From Gemmatimonadaceae bacterium (GTDB lineage: Bacteria; Gemmatimonadota; Gemmatimonadetes; Gemmatimonadales; Gemmatimonadaceae): a stretch of 64,000 nt of DNA. Shown here one piece after another: positions 1 to 8,854 of the stretch. The position numbers were made by a program, and so were the translations under genes. Below the pieces are notes generated by a model that saw nothing but the letters and a program-made list of their open reading frames with translations, searched no databases and had not been told where the DNA came from. Location of the stretch: positions 1,829,192 to 1,893,191 of the forward strand of contig JAHBVT010000001.1 of assembly GCA_019637355.1 (NCBI GenBank), written 5' to 3'. Positions within the stretch are counted from its first letter, which is position 1. The number at the start of each line of letters is the position of its first letter.

Positions 1-59
1 CGCCATAGTAATGTTAGCGGCATTGGGTCCGAAGTGCGCCCCCTCCGGAATTGCCGATT

Positions 60-470
60 ATGTCCAGCCCGTTCCCGCGCGGCACCCGCATCTCCCACCT
101 CGGCATCGCCGTCGAGTCACTCGAAGGCATCCTGCCGTTCTACCGCGACATCCTTGGGATGCCCGAGGTCCCGCTGGACGACGCCGACGGCGCACGCATC
201 GCTGCCGTTGCCGCCGGTGACGCACTCGTGGAACTGCTGGAGCCGGAGAAATCCGACTCCCCCATCGGGAAGTTCCTCGCCAAGCGTGGGCCCGGCATCC
301 ATCACATTTGTTTCGCGGTGGACGATCTCGACGGAATGCTCGCGCGCTGCAAGGCTCACGGCATCCAGCTCATCGACGAGACGCCGCGCATCGGGGCCGA
401 AGGCAAGCGCATCGCCTTCCTGCACCCCAAGTCCACCGCCGGCGTGCTGGTCGAGCTCTCCGAATACTGA
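60..470 (+). CDS. mce: Methylmalonyl-CoA epimerase (VOC family)
   Basis: Converts (S)- to (R)-methylmalonyl-CoA in propionate and odd-chain catabolism, in the cytoplasm. The 136-residue protein is one glyoxalase/VOC fold of two beta-alpha-beta3 halves. Expected metal ligands are visible: His13 in SHLGIAV, the His pair in GPGIHHICFAV and the glutamate in VLVELSEY at the C-terminus. I chose ATG at 60 over TTG at 51 because the protein already starts shortly before the first strand; no clear Shine-Dalgarno decides it. The gene ends at a strong hairpin facing a convergent lipoprotein gene. The mutase is not in view, so any operon partner must lie upstream of the window. Confidence 0.9.
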   Translation: MSSPFPRGTRISHLGIAVESLEGILPFYRDILGMPEVPLDDADGARIAAVAAGDALVELLEPEKSDSPIGKFLAKRGPGIHHICFAVDDLDGMLARCKAHGIQLIDETPRIGAEGKRIAFLHPKSTAGVLVELSEY

Positions 471-504
471 GACGGGGGTGCCGCCCGTCGGCGGCACCCC
501 CGTC
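471..504. terminator. Bidirectional hairpin between convergent genes
   Basis: A perfect 15-bp stem (471-485 with 490-504) closes a 4-base loop, starting directly after the epimerase stop codon and ending 21 bases before the convergent lipoprotein stop. There is no T-run on either side, so it may be a terminator or an RNA-end stabilising structure. Confidence 0.7.
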
Positions 505-525
505 TGGACAGCGCGTTCCGACGCC

Positions 526-984
526 TCAGGGCACCGGACGCGTCACCGGCTCGGCATTGCAGATCTCGCGGGCCGGACGCAGGTCGATGTCCTCCACGAA
601 CCAGCGACCGCTGCGGGAGTTCTTCACCGTCGTAAAGGGAATCGTCGCGCTGCGGCTACCACGCACCGTCTCCACCCGGTGGATCACGCGGCCCGCCTCT
701 CCCAACTGGGCCGCGCCGATGCGAGATTCATCGTGGCGCACGTGGCAGACGATGATCAGCAAGCGGCGCTCCAGCTCGGCCCGATCCACGCGGTCCCGCG
801 TCAGCGACTCCTCGTTCCCCCACACCATCGACATCGCCTGCAGGTCCTGTCGGCGCGACGCTTCCACAAACAGCATCACGGCCTCGGTCGACGTCGCGCC
901 CCCGGCAGTATTGGACGCCACCGCACGGGGACGGCACCCCAGGCTGCCCAGCACGAGTACCAACGCGATTCCCAGACGTCTCAC
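526..984 (-). CDS. Small lipoprotein of unknown function
   Basis: The 152-residue product starts with a hydrophobic segment ending in a lipobox (LGSLGC), so it should be lipidated at Cys17 and anchored in the membrane. The rest is a single small domain. Its helix-rich start (a residue run around VEASRRQD) followed by strands recalls NTF2/SnoaL-like folds, but no motif proves this. GTG start at 984; the upstream region of about 38 bp is shared with divergent pdxJ. No function can be assigned. Confidence 0.7.
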   Translation of the reverse strand: MRRLGIALVLVLGSLGCRPRAVASNTAGGATSTEAVMLFVEASRRQDLQAMSMVWGNEESLTRDRVDRAELERRLLIIVCHVRHDESRIGAAQLGEAGRVIHRVETVRGSRSATIPFTTVKNSRSGRWFVEDIDLRPAREICNAEPVTRPVP

Positions 985-1022
985 GGCTTCAGCTCCCGAT
1001 CTCGAGTAAGGTTCCGGTCCTA

Positions 1023-1748
1023 ATGGTCCGACAACGGCTCTACATCAACATCGATCACGTCGCGACGCTGCGGCAGGCCCGACGGGCGGCATACCCCGAT
1101 CCGGTCGCCGCGGCCCGCGTCTGCGAGGACGCCGGCGCCGATGGCATCACCGTGCACCTGCGTGAGGACCGTCGACATATCCAAGACGCAGATGTCGAGG
1201 CGCTCGCAACGGCGGCCCGCAGCCCCGTCAACCTGGAGATGGCCGCCACCACCGAGATGACCGCCATCGCCCTGCGCCTGAACCCGCATCAGGTCACCCT
1301 CGTCCCCGAGAAGCGCGAGGAGATCACCACCGAAGGCGGGCTGGACCTCTTCGCCGACCCCGCGCGCCTCGAGGCCACGCTCGCCGCACTCAGCACCGCC
1401 GGCATCCGCGCTTCGCTCTTCATTGACCCCGATCCGCGGCAGATCGCTCGCGCCGCCGAGCTCAAGGTGCCCGCCATCGAGCTGCACACCGGCCGCTACT
1501 GCCACCATCCGGAGGACCCGCAGCACCTCGCGGCCCTGCGTGCGGCAGCAACGCAGGCCGCGGGTCTCAGGCTCGCCGTGCACGCCGGCCACGGCCTCAC
1601 GCTCGACAACGTCGGGCCGGTGGCCGCGATCCCCGAATGCGAGGAACTCAACATCGGCCACGCCATCGTCAGCCACGCCGTGTTCGTCGGGCTGGCCGAG
1701 GCCGTGCGCGCGATGCGTCGCGCGATGGACGCGGCGCGCCCCCGTTGA
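1023..1748 (+). CDS. pdxJ: Pyridoxine 5'-phosphate synthase
   Basis: Catalyses ring closure of 3-amino-2-oxopropyl phosphate with 1-deoxy-D-xylulose 5-phosphate in DXP-dependent vitamin B6 synthesis (cytoplasm). At 241 residues the length is normal for the family. Diagnostic segments include [15 protein letters not shown] at the N-terminus, [14 protein letters not shown] around residue 40, the glutamate-containing NLEMAAT, and the phosphate-binding HAGHGL and ELNIGHAI near the C-terminus of a TIM barrel. ATG start at 1023. It reads towards the Hpt-like gene 49 bp downstream. Confidence 0.97.
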   Translation: MVRQRLYINIDHVATLRQARRAAYPDPVAAARVCEDAGADGITVHLREDRRHIQDADVEALATAARSPVNLEMAATTEMTAIALRLNPHQVTLVPEKREEITTEGGLDLFADPARLEATLAALSTAGIRASLFIDPDPRQIARAAELKVPAIELHTGRYCHHPEDPQHLAALRAAATQAAGLRLAVHAGHGLTLDNVGPVAAIPECEELNIGHAIVSHAVFVGLAEAVRAMRRAMDAARPR

Positions 1749-1797
1749 CCCGCACCCACCCCTCGGCGCACCTTACCCGCCACTATATGGAGACGCG

Positions 1798-3312
1798 ATG
1801 ACCGGCGGGTTGCTCGACTTCTTCACCCTCGAGGCCAGCGAGTACGTCGAACAGCTCGACGGGCTCGTCTCGCGCGCGACGGCAGCTCCGCCGGACGGCG
1901 AGAGCTTCGTGCGCGCCGTACGGGCGCTGCGCGGCAGCGCGACGATGGCCAAGGTCACCGGCATCGCCAACCTGGCGCAGGCACTCGAACGCCTCGCCCG
2001 GCAGGTCGGCGCCGGCCAGCTCGCCTGGGACGCTGCCTCGCGGGGCGTGGCCATCAGCGCCATCGACGACACCAAGATCCTCATCCGCGGCGTGCGCAAC
2101 TGGAGCGCCGCCGAGGACGCGCGCGTCGCGCAACGTGTCGCCGAGCTGGACCAGATCGCCCCACCGACCGCCGCGGCTGCACCCGCCGCAGTGGCCCCGG
2201 ACTTCCTCGCCGGCGCCACCGCCGATGCCGCCGCCGCGCTGCTCGAGTACGCCGAGACGCCCGGCGCGCGCGAGCACTTTGACCGCGTGATGGACAAGGT
2301 GCGCGCCCTCCGCGGCGTCGCCGCCCTCAACGACCTGCCACCGCTCGGCGAAGTCGTCGACGCCGTAGACGCCGCCGCCAAGCCGATCGAACTCGGACGC
2401 GAGGATGCCACCGCCGAGCGCCGTCGCCTCTTCCGCACCGCCGCCCGCGTGCTGCTCGAGGGCGGCGATGCCGTGCGGCAGGGCCACGCGCCGCCGACCG
2501 ACTCGCCCGCCCTGCAGGAGTTCACGCTCGCCGCCGCCGCGCTCAGCGGCGGTTCGGCGGACGGCGACGACGTCGTGCCCATCGCGGCGCTCCTGATGGA
2601 TTCACCCGACGCGGTGCAGGCGGCGGGCAACCCGCCGACGACTGCGGCGCAGCGCTTCCGCCTTGAGGTCGTGAGCCAGGCCGAACACCTGCGGCGCCTC
2701 GTGCACGAAGGCCGCCGCGCCGCGGACGCCGCCACGCGCGAACGACTCGGCCGCGAGATGCGCAACGCGGTGCGCAACCTGGCCCGCGCCGCGCAGAGCT
2801 TCGCCGCGGTCGAGATCGCCAACTGCTTCCTCGCCGCCGAGCGCGGTGCCGCTGCGCTGGAACAGCCGGCCCTCGACGTGCTCGAGCGTGCCGCGATGCT
2901 GCTGAGCGCCGCCAACGCCGCGCCCGAGACAATGGCGGCGCAGTTCGTGGATCTCTCCGAGATGCTGAGCCGCGGCGTCACGCCGCTGCGCTCCGCCACC
3001 CCGCCGTCCTCGGCGGCGACCTTCGCGTCGCTCGGCCCGAGCACCGGCGGCGCCCCCTCCGGCGCGGCGCTCAAGTCGCTGCTGTCCCAGGGCCTCAGCG
3101 GGCTCTCGCCCCTGGGCACCGCGACCTTCGCCGAGCCGGTGGTCGGCGAGGAGGACGATGTAATCCCGATCGAGGACCTGCTCTTCCGCGGCAAGGACGC
3201 GCTGGCGCGGGCCATCGAACTCGGGGACGCGCTACGCTCCAGCGGCAACACCCCCGACGCCGCCACTCTCGCCGAGCTCTACGACCTGCTGCAGCTCGCG
3301 GCGGCGGAGTAG
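1798..3312 (+). CDS. Hpt-like protein lacking phospho-acceptor histidines
   Basis: The 504-residue protein begins with a four-helix Hpt-type domain (FFTLEASEYVEQLDGL, then RALRGSA at about residue 41). In true histidine-phosphotransfer domains this motif is HxLKGxA; here the histidine is arginine. A second similar helical block around residues 155-200 also reads VRALRG. Two copies of a short acidic motif (VPIAALLMDSPDAV and IPIEDLLFRGKDAL) lie further on, separated by Ala/Pro-rich linkers. GGAG at 1789-1792 with 5-base spacing supports ATG at 1798. It probably acts as a scaffold or regulator derived from a CheA-like protein rather than as a phosphotransferase; this is inference. Confidence 0.75.
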   Translation: MTGGLLDFFTLEASEYVEQLDGLVSRATAAPPDGESFVRAVRALRGSATMAKVTGIANLAQALERLARQVGAGQLAWDAASRGVAISAIDDTKILIRGVRNWSAAEDARVAQRVAELDQIAPPTAAAAPAAVAPDFLAGATADAAAALLEYAETPGAREHFDRVMDKVRALRGVAALNDLPPLGEVVDAVDAAAKPIELGREDATAERRRLFRTAARVLLEGGDAVRQGHAPPTDSPALQEFTLAAAALSGGSADGDDVVPIAALLMDSPDAVQAAGNPPTTAAQRFRLEVVSQAEHLRRLVHEGRRAADAATRERLGREMRNAVRNLARAAQSFAAVEIANCFLAAERGAAALEQPALDVLERAAMLLSAANAAPETMAAQFVDLSEMLSRGVTPLRSATPPSSAATFASLGPSTGGAPSGAALKSLLSQGLSGLSPLGTATFAEPVVGEEDDVIPIEDLLFRGKDALARAIELGDALRSSGNTPDAATLAELYDLLQLAAAE

Positions 3313-3317
3313 CCACG

Positions 3318-4334
3318 GTGCGCCTCGACTGGCGCGCCGTCCTCGGGATCGCGCTCAGCATCGCCCTGCTCTGGTTCACGCTGCGCGGCGTGCACCTGCG
3401 CGAAGTCTGGGAGATACTCGCGAGTTCCAACCTCGCGCTCTGGATTGCCTGCACCGTCACGGCCACCGCGATCTTTCCGCTGCGCGCTCGGCGCTGGCAG
3501 GCGATTCTCGCGCCGGTGGCCGGCCGCATCCCCTTCGCCCCGCTGTGGCACTCCACCGCCGTGGGGATGATGGTGAACAACGTGTTTCCCGCGCGCGCCG
3601 GTGAGTTGGCTCGCGCCTTCGCCCTCTCGCGCGAACGGCGCGAGGTGCGCTTCACGACGGCGTTCGCGTCGCTGGCCGTCGATCGGCTCTTCGACGGCGT
3701 CGTCGTGCTCGCGCTGATGCTGCTCGCGACGCTCGATTCGCGCTTCCCCGCCGACGCCACGATCCTCGGGGCCACGGCCTGGAGCATCGCCGCCACCGCC
3801 GGCCTCTTCCTCTCGGCTGTCTTCGTCGCACTCGCCGCGCTGGCCTACGCACCTGAGCAGATGCTGCGCCTCGTCGACCGCATCGCCGGTGCCATCGTGC
3901 CACGGCTTGCACCCAAGCTGCGCAGCCTGCTCGAGGGCTTCGCGGGCGGACTCGGCGTGTTCCGCGAACCAATGCTCGCGCTCGAGGTGCTCTGGTGGAC
4001 GCTGCTGCACTGGCTCTGCAACGCGGCGGCGTTCTACCTGGGCTTCCTCGCGCTCGGCCTCGCCGCCCCGATGTCGGCCGCGCTCTTCGTGCAGGGCCTC
4101 ATCGCCATCGGGGTCGCCCTGCCGTCGTCGCCGGGATTCTTCGGCCCCTTCGAGGCCGCGGGCACCGCCGGGCTCGGGCTCTACGGCATCCCCGCCGCCT
4201 CCGCCGTGAGCTGGGCCATTGGCTTCCACCTCCTGAGCTTCGTGCCCATCACCGTGCTCGGCGCCTGGTACTTCACACGGCTCAACCTGCATCTGCGCGA
4301 CATCACCGCCGCGGAGAAGGAGCCCAGGCCGTGA
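3318..4334 (+). CDS. UPF0104/LPG-synthase-type membrane protein
   Basis: A 338-residue integral membrane protein with about eight hydrophobic segments, matching the YbhN/AglD family (lysylphosphatidylglycerol synthase transmembrane region). Family features include FPARAGELARA near residue 93, AVDRLFDG near 118 and the C-terminal GFFGPFEAAG. Members are thought to move or modify lipids or polyprenyl-linked sugars; the substrate here is unknown. The GTG start lies 5 bases after the Hpt-like gene and the end overlaps ispE by 4 bases, so the three are probably co-transcribed. Confidence 0.85.
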   Translation: MRLDWRAVLGIALSIALLWFTLRGVHLREVWEILASSNLALWIACTVTATAIFPLRARRWQAILAPVAGRIPFAPLWHSTAVGMMVNNVFPARAGELARAFALSRERREVRFTTAFASLAVDRLFDGVVVLALMLLATLDSRFPADATILGATAWSIAATAGLFLSAVFVALAALAYAPEQMLRLVDRIAGAIVPRLAPKLRSLLEGFAGGLGVFREPMLALEVLWWTLLHWLCNAAAFYLGFLALGLAAPMSAALFVQGLIAIGVALPSSPGFFGPFEAAGTAGLGLYGIPAASAVSWAIGFHLLSFVPITVLGAWYFTRLNLHLRDITAAEKEPRP

Positions 4335-5206
4335 GCGCCACCGCCGCGAGCGTCGAGGCGCAGGCCAAGCTCAACCTCCGGCTCTGCGTGCTGGCCCGCG
4401 AAGCCAGCGGCTACCATCAGCTGGAGTCGCTGTTCCTGCGCATCGAGCTGGCGGACACAGTCCGCGTCGCCACCGACACCAAGGCGCGCACGCTCTCCTG
4501 CCCCGGCGTGGATCTCGCCCCGGAACAGAATCTCGCGTATCGCGCGGCGATGGCCTTCACCGACGCCGCCGGCTGGCCCACTGGATTCGACATCGCCATC
4601 GAGAAGCGCATTCCCGCCGGCGGCGGACTCGGCGGCGGCAGCGCCGATGCCGGCGCGGTGCTTCGCGCACTCAACACGCTGGCGCCCAAGCCGCTCGGGG
4701 CCGCCACGCTGCAGACGCTGGCCCTGCAGCTCGGTGCCGACGTGCCCTTCCTCACCCTCGATGCGCCATTCGCCGTCGCCTGGGGACGCGGCGAGCGCCT
4801 GCTCGCGCTCAATCCGCTGCCCGGACGCGAGATCCTGCTCGCGCTCCCCGACTTCGGTGTCGAGACCAAGCAGGCCTTCGCCTGGTACGCCGCTGACAAC
4901 GCCGAGCGGCCGCTGACCGCGCCGGCGCCGCTCTCGCTGGATGACCTCGACCGCTGGGACCGCATCGCCGAGCTGGCCGTCAACGACCTCGAGCCGGTGG
5001 TCACGGCGCGACATCCCGTCGTCGGCGACTGCGTGGCGCGGCTGCGCGAGGCCGGCGCGCGCATCGCACGGATGACAGGCAGCGGCTCCACGGCCTTCGG
5101 GATGTTCGACCGCCGCCACAGCCAGTCCCCGCAGATGCCCGCCGGCACGCGCCTCGTGCACACGCGCAGTTCCACCAGCGTCGCTGCGGTGAAGCTGCTG
5201 GACTGA
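4331..5206 (+). CDS. ispE: 4-diphosphocytidyl-2-C-methyl-D-erythritol kinase
   Basis: GHMP-family kinase of the MEP isoprenoid pathway that phosphorylates CDP-ME (cytoplasm). The 291-residue length is normal. The N-terminal AKLNLRLCV strand, the ATP-binding glycine-rich loop IPAGGGLGGGSADAGA at about residue 95, and the C-terminal MTGSGSTAFGMF loop are all present. The GTG start forms a GTGA overlap with the preceding membrane protein, indicating translational coupling. A plausible extra route for coupling is shared isoprenoid-lipid biology, but this is not shown. Confidence 0.95.
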   Translation: MSATAASVEAQAKLNLRLCVLAREASGYHQLESLFLRIELADTVRVATDTKARTLSCPGVDLAPEQNLAYRAAMAFTDAAGWPTGFDIAIEKRIPAGGGLGGGSADAGAVLRALNTLAPKPLGAATLQTLALQLGADVPFLTLDAPFAVAWGRGERLLALNPLPGREILLALPDFGVETKQAFAWYAADNAERPLTAPAPLSLDDLDRWDRIAELAVNDLEPVVTARHPVVGDCVARLREAGARIARMTGSGSTAFGMFDRRHSQSPQMPAGTRLVHTRSSTSVAAVKLLD

Positions 5207-5223
5207 GCGCAGCGCGCGGGGCG

Positions 5224-5254
5224 TTGCTCGCCCCACGCCACGGCCGTTAGTTTG
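5224..5254 (+). promoter_or_regulatory. Promoter of tRNA-Gln
   Basis: TTGCTC (5224-5229), an 18-base spacer and TAGTTTG (5248-5254). The tRNA begins 13 bases after the -10 box, which fits a transcription start a few bases upstream of the mature 5' end. Confidence 0.65.
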
Positions 5255-5267
5255 CCTCTACGCCTGC

Positions 5268-5338
5268 TGCCCCTTCGTCCAATGGCAGGACATCGGTCTT
5301 TGGATCCGAGAATGGTGGTTCGAATCCACCAGGGGCAA
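5268..5338 (+). tRNA. tRNA-Gln (anticodon TTG)
   Basis: A full cloverleaf can be drawn: acceptor stem TGCCCCT/AGGGGCA, D-arm GTCC/GGAC, anticodon loop CTTTGGA with TTG at positions 34-36, T-arm GGTGG-TTCGAAT-CCACC and discriminator A. The last anticodon-stem pair is a T-T mismatch. CCA is not encoded. The convergent rfbC stop codon is only 2 bases away. Confidence 0.95.
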
Positions 5339-5340
5339 TG

Positions 5341-5910
5341 CTACCCTGCGAAGACCCCACCCTGCGGCCCCGCGAGCCATTCGGCCAGCGTCGGGGCCGC
5401 CGCGTCTTTTTGCGAGAGATCACGCGCCGGCAGCGGCCACGGAATCGCCAGCGCCGGATCGTCCCAACGGATGCCGCCTTCTCCGGCCGGCGTGTAGGGC
5501 GCGGAGCAGAGGTACTCCACATCCGTCTCGTCCTCGAGCGCCTGCATCCCGCGCGCGAATCCCGCCGGCGCGCAGACCCAGAGGTCGTCGCCCGGCACGG
5601 ACTCGCGCCACCAGGCCTGCCCGCAGGTCGCCGAGTCGCGGCGGATGTCCACCGCCACCAGCAGCGCGCGTCCGCGGGCGACGCGCATACACTTGGCCAT
5701 CGGCGGCTCCCACTGGAAGTGCAGGCCTCGCACCACGCCGGCCGCCGAGCGCAGCAGGTTCACCTGCGCCACGTCGGCCATCAAGCCGGCCGCGGCGAAG
5801 TCCGCGGCGCGGAAGAGCTCGCGCACCGAGCCGCGCGCATCGCGGTGCACGCGCGGGCGCGCCAGCACAAGGCCGGACAGCGGCGTGGGTTCGATCTCGA
5901 GTCGATTCAT
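5341..5910 (-). CDS. rfbC: dTDP-4-dehydrorhamnose 3,5-epimerase
   Basis: Third step of dTDP-L-rhamnose synthesis: double epimerisation of dTDP-4-keto-6-deoxyglucose. The 189-residue cupin shows the catalytic histidine in VVRGLHFQ, the substrate-contacting DDLWVCAPAGFARG and the conserved YTP/WDDP end. ATG at 5910 overlaps the rfbD stop by 4 bases. It is the last gene of the rfbA-rfbB-rfbD-rfbC operon; rhamnose made here would feed surface polysaccharide synthesis. Confidence 0.93.
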   Translation of the reverse strand: MNRLEIEPTPLSGLVLARPRVHRDARGSVRELFRAADFAAAGLMADVAQVNLLRSAAGVVRGLHFQWEPPMAKCMRVARGRALLVAVDIRRDSATCGQAWWRESVPGDDLWVCAPAGFARGMQALEDETDVEYLCSAPYTPAGEGGIRWDDPALAIPWPLPARDLSQKDAAAPTLAEWLAGPQGGVFAG

Positions 5911-6758
5911 CGGGCGGATGCCATCAACGTATCGAGGTAGGCGTCCAATGCCACGTCCCAGCGGCGGCGAGTAAGGCCCAACGCCTGCTCGAGCTTGGAG
6001 CAATCGAGCACGGAGTACGAAGGCCGCTGCGCCGCCGCGGCCCACTCCGCGCTGCTCACGGGCGTCACGCCGTCGGGCATTCCGGCACGCGCGTACACGC
6101 GCTGCGCGACCTCGGCCCAGCTCGTCTCGCCGGCGTTCGTCGCGTGGAACAGCCCCGTCGCGCCACGGCCCATCAGCGCCCAAGTCCAGCTCGCGAGATC
6201 GTCCGCGTGCGTTGGCGCACCGCGTTGGTCGGCCACCACGCGCGACGCCTGCCCCGCCCGCGCGCGTTCCCACATCCGCCGCGGAAAGCAGCGCGGACCG
6301 TCGCCGAAGATCCAACTCGGTCGCAGCACCAAGGCCCCGATGTCGGCCCCCAGCAGCGCCGCGTCGCCGTCGGCCTTGCTCGCGCCATACACCGAGAGCG
6401 GCGCCGGCTGGTCGTCCTCGCGCCAAGCTGTGCTGCGCGCGCCGCCAAAGACGTAGTCGCTGCTGAAGTGAACCACGCGCGCGCCGTGCTCGCGCGCCAA
6501 GCGGGCGAGCGCCTGCGGCAACTCGGTGTTCAGCGCCCGCGCGCGAACCGGCTCGCGTTCGGCCGCATCGGTCGCCGTGTAGCCAACGGCGTTCAGGATC
6601 CACGCCGGCTTCGCGGCGGCCACTGCCTGTGCCAGCGCCGCGGCGTCAGTCACGTCGAGCGCCGCGTGCGACGGCGCCTCCACCTGCGCCGCAGCCGGCG
6701 CCGCGCGGCGTAGCGCGCTGCCGACCAGCCCGCTGCCGCCGAGGAGCAGGACCTTCAC
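5907..6758 (-). CDS. rfbD: dTDP-4-dehydrorhamnose reductase
   Basis: NAD(P)H-dependent reduction that completes dTDP-L-rhamnose. The 283-residue SDR has the N-terminal dinucleotide loop LLLGGSGLVGSAL, FSSDYVFGG, the YGASK catalytic Tyr/Lys motif near residue 127 and the family's RPSWIFG segment. Start and stop both overlap neighbours by 4 bases (ATGA type) within the rfb operon, implying translational coupling. Confidence 0.94.
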   Translation of the reverse strand: MKVLLLGGSGLVGSALRRAAPAAAQVEAPSHAALDVTDAAALAQAVAAAKPAWILNAVGYTATDAAEREPVRARALNTELPQALARLAREHGARVVHFSSDYVFGGARSTAWREDDQPAPLSVYGASKADGDAALLGADIGALVLRPSWIFGDGPRCFPRRMWERARAGQASRVVADQRGAPTHADDLASWTWALMGRGATGLFHATNAGETSWAEVAQRVYARAGMPDGVTPVSSAEWAAAAQRPSYSVLDCSKLEQALGLTRRRWDVALDAYLDTLMASAR

Positions 6759-7840
6759 GCCGGCGGCAGGTACAGCGCCTGCGCCGCGCGCTGCGACTCA
6801 TCCAGCACGCCGCGCCACCACGGCTCGTGATCGCGATACCAGCGCAGCGTCTCCGCCAGTCCGTCCGCGAAGGCCACGCGCGGGCGCCAGCCCGTCGCCG
6901 CGCGCAGGGCGCTGGCGTCCATCGCGTAGCGTCGGTCGTGCGCGGGCCGGTCGCGCACGTGTTGGATCAGACTCGCAGGCTTCCCCAGCGCCGCCAACAC
7001 CGCCTGCACGACCTCGAGATTCGGCCGCTCGCCCTGCGCGCCGATGTTGAACACCCGTCCCTCACCGATGCCCGAGCTCGACACCGCCCACAGCGCCGAC
7101 GCGTGATCGTCCACGTGCAGCCAGTCGCGCACCTGCTGGCCGTCGCCGTATACGGGCAACGGTTGGTCGGCCATCGCGCGCACGATCATCAGCGGGATGA
7201 GCTTCTCGGGAAACTGGAACGGCCCGTAGTTGTTGCTGCAGCGCGTGATGACAGCGTCGAGTCCGTAGGTGCGCGCCCAGGCCTGCACCAACAGATCCGA
7301 CGCCGCCTTGCTCGCCGCATATGGCGAACTCGGCAGCAACGGATGCACTTCGGTGAACGCCGGATCGCCCGCGGCCAGTGAGCCGTACACTTCGTCGGTG
7401 GACACGTGCACGAATCGCCGCGGCCGCCCGGCGTCCTGCGCCGCGCGCAGCGCCTCGAGGATGCGCTGCGTGCCCGTCACGTTGGTGTCCACGAACACCG
7501 ACGGCCCGAGAATCGACCGGTCCACGTGCGTCTCGGCGGCCAGGTGCCACACCGCATCGGCGGGAGGGAGGCTGCGCCCCTGCGCGTCCTGCGCGCGGCC
7601 GCCCAGCACCGACGAGAACACATCACCGTCGCGGATGTCCGCGTGCACGAAGAACAGCCGCCGCTCGTGCCCCTTCCCCGCCAGCGCCAAGCTCTGCGGG
7701 TGCGCGGCGTAGGTCATCGCGTCGTAGGCCACGACCGTGACCTCGGGGCGCTCGCGCAGCAACCAGGCCACCGTGTTGGTGCCGATGAATCCCGCCGCTC
7801 CGGTGACGAGGATCGTCTGCGGCGCCGGCGACGCACTCAC
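6755..7840 (-). CDS. rfbB: dTDP-glucose 4,6-dehydratase
   Basis: Second step of dTDP-rhamnose synthesis, an extended SDR with bound NAD. The 361-residue protein has [10 protein letters not shown] near residue 12, [11 protein letters not shown] near 90, STDEVYG, the YAASK catalytic motif and RCSNNYGP, all typical. The GTG at 7840 is chosen because it makes a GTGA overlap with the rfbA stop and places the dinucleotide loop at the usual distance; upstream in-frame sequence is the body of rfbA in another frame. Confidence 0.95.
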   Translation of the reverse strand: MSASPAPQTILVTGAAGFIGTNTVAWLLRERPEVTVVAYDAMTYAAHPQSLALAGKGHERRLFFVHADIRDGDVFSSVLGGRAQDAQGRSLPPADAVWHLAAETHVDRSILGPSVFVDTNVTGTQRILEALRAAQDAGRPRRFVHVSTDEVYGSLAAGDPAFTEVHPLLPSSPYAASKAASDLLVQAWARTYGLDAVITRCSNNYGPFQFPEKLIPLMIVRAMADQPLPVYGDGQQVRDWLHVDDHASALWAVSSSGIGEGRVFNIGAQGERPNLEVVQAVLAALGKPASLIQHVRDRPAHDRRYAMDASALRAATGWRPRVAFADGLAETLRWYRDHEPWWRGVLDESQRAAQALYLPPA

Positions 7841-8718
7841 GGAGCCTCCGTCGCCACGCGTCGCAGGTAGTCGCCGTACTCGCTGCTGCCCAGCGGCTCG
7901 GCCAGCGCGCGCAGTTGCTCCGACGAGATGAAGCCCATTCGGTACGCGACTTCCTCGGGGCAGCCGATCTTCATCCCCTGCCGCGTCTCGATCGCCTCCA
8001 CGAAGCGCGCCGCCTCCTGCATCGCCGCCACCGTGCCGGTGTCGAGCCAAGCCATCCCGCGGTTGAGCAGCTCGAGGCGCAGCGCGCCCTGCGCCAGGTA
8101 CGCGGCGTTCACGTCCGTGATCTCATACTCAGCGCGCGGCGACTTCTTGAGCGCGCGCGCGATGTCGAGCACGCGATTGTCGTAGCAGTACAGCCCGGTC
8201 ACCGCGATCGAGGACTTCGGCTTGGCGGGCTTCTCTTCCAGCGAGACGATGCGTCCGTCGGCGCCGACCTCGGCCACCCCGTAACGCTCCGGGTCGCGCA
8301 CCTTGTAGCCGAACACCGTCGCTCCGCCCTCGGCCGCCACCCGCGCCGTCACCGCGCGCAGCTGGTGCCCCAGCCCGGCGCCGAAGAACAGATTGTCGCC
8401 CAGCACCAGCGAGACCGGGTCGCGGCCGACGAAGTCGCGGCCGATGACGAAGGCTTGAGCCAGGCCCTCGGGCTCCGGCTGCAGCGCGTACGAGAGCTGC
8501 ATCCCCCAGCCCGACCCATCGCCCAGCAGGGCCTCGAACATCGGGAGGTCGCGGGGAGTGGAGATCACCAGCACCTCGCGGATCCCCGCCAGCATCAGCA
8601 CCGTGAGGGGATAGTAGACGAGGGGCTTGTCGTAGAGCGGCAGGAGCTGCTTGGAGACCACCCGCGTCATCGGCGCGAGGCGGGTCCCGGAGCCCCCGGC
8701 GAGGAGGATGCCTTTCAT
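7837..8718 (-). CDS. rfbA: Glucose-1-phosphate thymidylyltransferase
   Basis: First and usually feedback-regulated step, dTTP plus glucose-1-phosphate to dTDP-glucose. The 293-residue nucleotidyltransferase opens with [12 protein letters not shown] (signature glycine loop), then [19 protein letters not shown] and EEKP. ATG at 8718 puts the signature at residue 5 as in homologues; a longer frame upstream adds only low-complexity sequence. It is the first gene of the rfbABDC operon, divergent from prs. Confidence 0.95.
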   Translation of the reverse strand: MKGILLAGGSGTRLAPMTRVVSKQLLPLYDKPLVYYPLTVLMLAGIREVLVISTPRDLPMFEALLGDGSGWGMQLSYALQPEPEGLAQAFVIGRDFVGRDPVSLVLGDNLFFGAGLGHQLRAVTARVAAEGGATVFGYKVRDPERYGVAEVGADGRIVSLEEKPAKPKSSIAVTGLYCYDNRVLDIARALKKSPRAEYEITDVNAAYLAQGALRLELLNRGMAWLDTGTVAAMQEAARFVEAIETRQGMKIGCPEEVAYRMGFISSEQLRALAEPLGSSEYGDYLRRVATEAP

Positions 8719-8752
8719 CGTGGCGGGAAGTGTAACTCCCCACCCCGACCCC

Positions 8753-8785
8753 CTGCCATTCAAGGCCGGTCGGCGGTAGCTTTCG
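8753..8785 (+). promoter_or_regulatory. Probable prs promoter
   Basis: CTGCCA (8753-8758), an 18-base spacer and TAGCTTTCG (8777-8785). The -35 is weak but the -10 and its extension are identical to those ahead of the SPOR-domain lipoprotein gene at 26196. It predicts a leader of about 65 bases. Confidence 0.5.
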
Positions 8786-8854
8786 AGGCTGTTCGGGAGC
8801 CCCTGCTCAGGCTCGCTATCTCCAGTCCCTTCCGCCTCTTACACCTCTCCGCCG

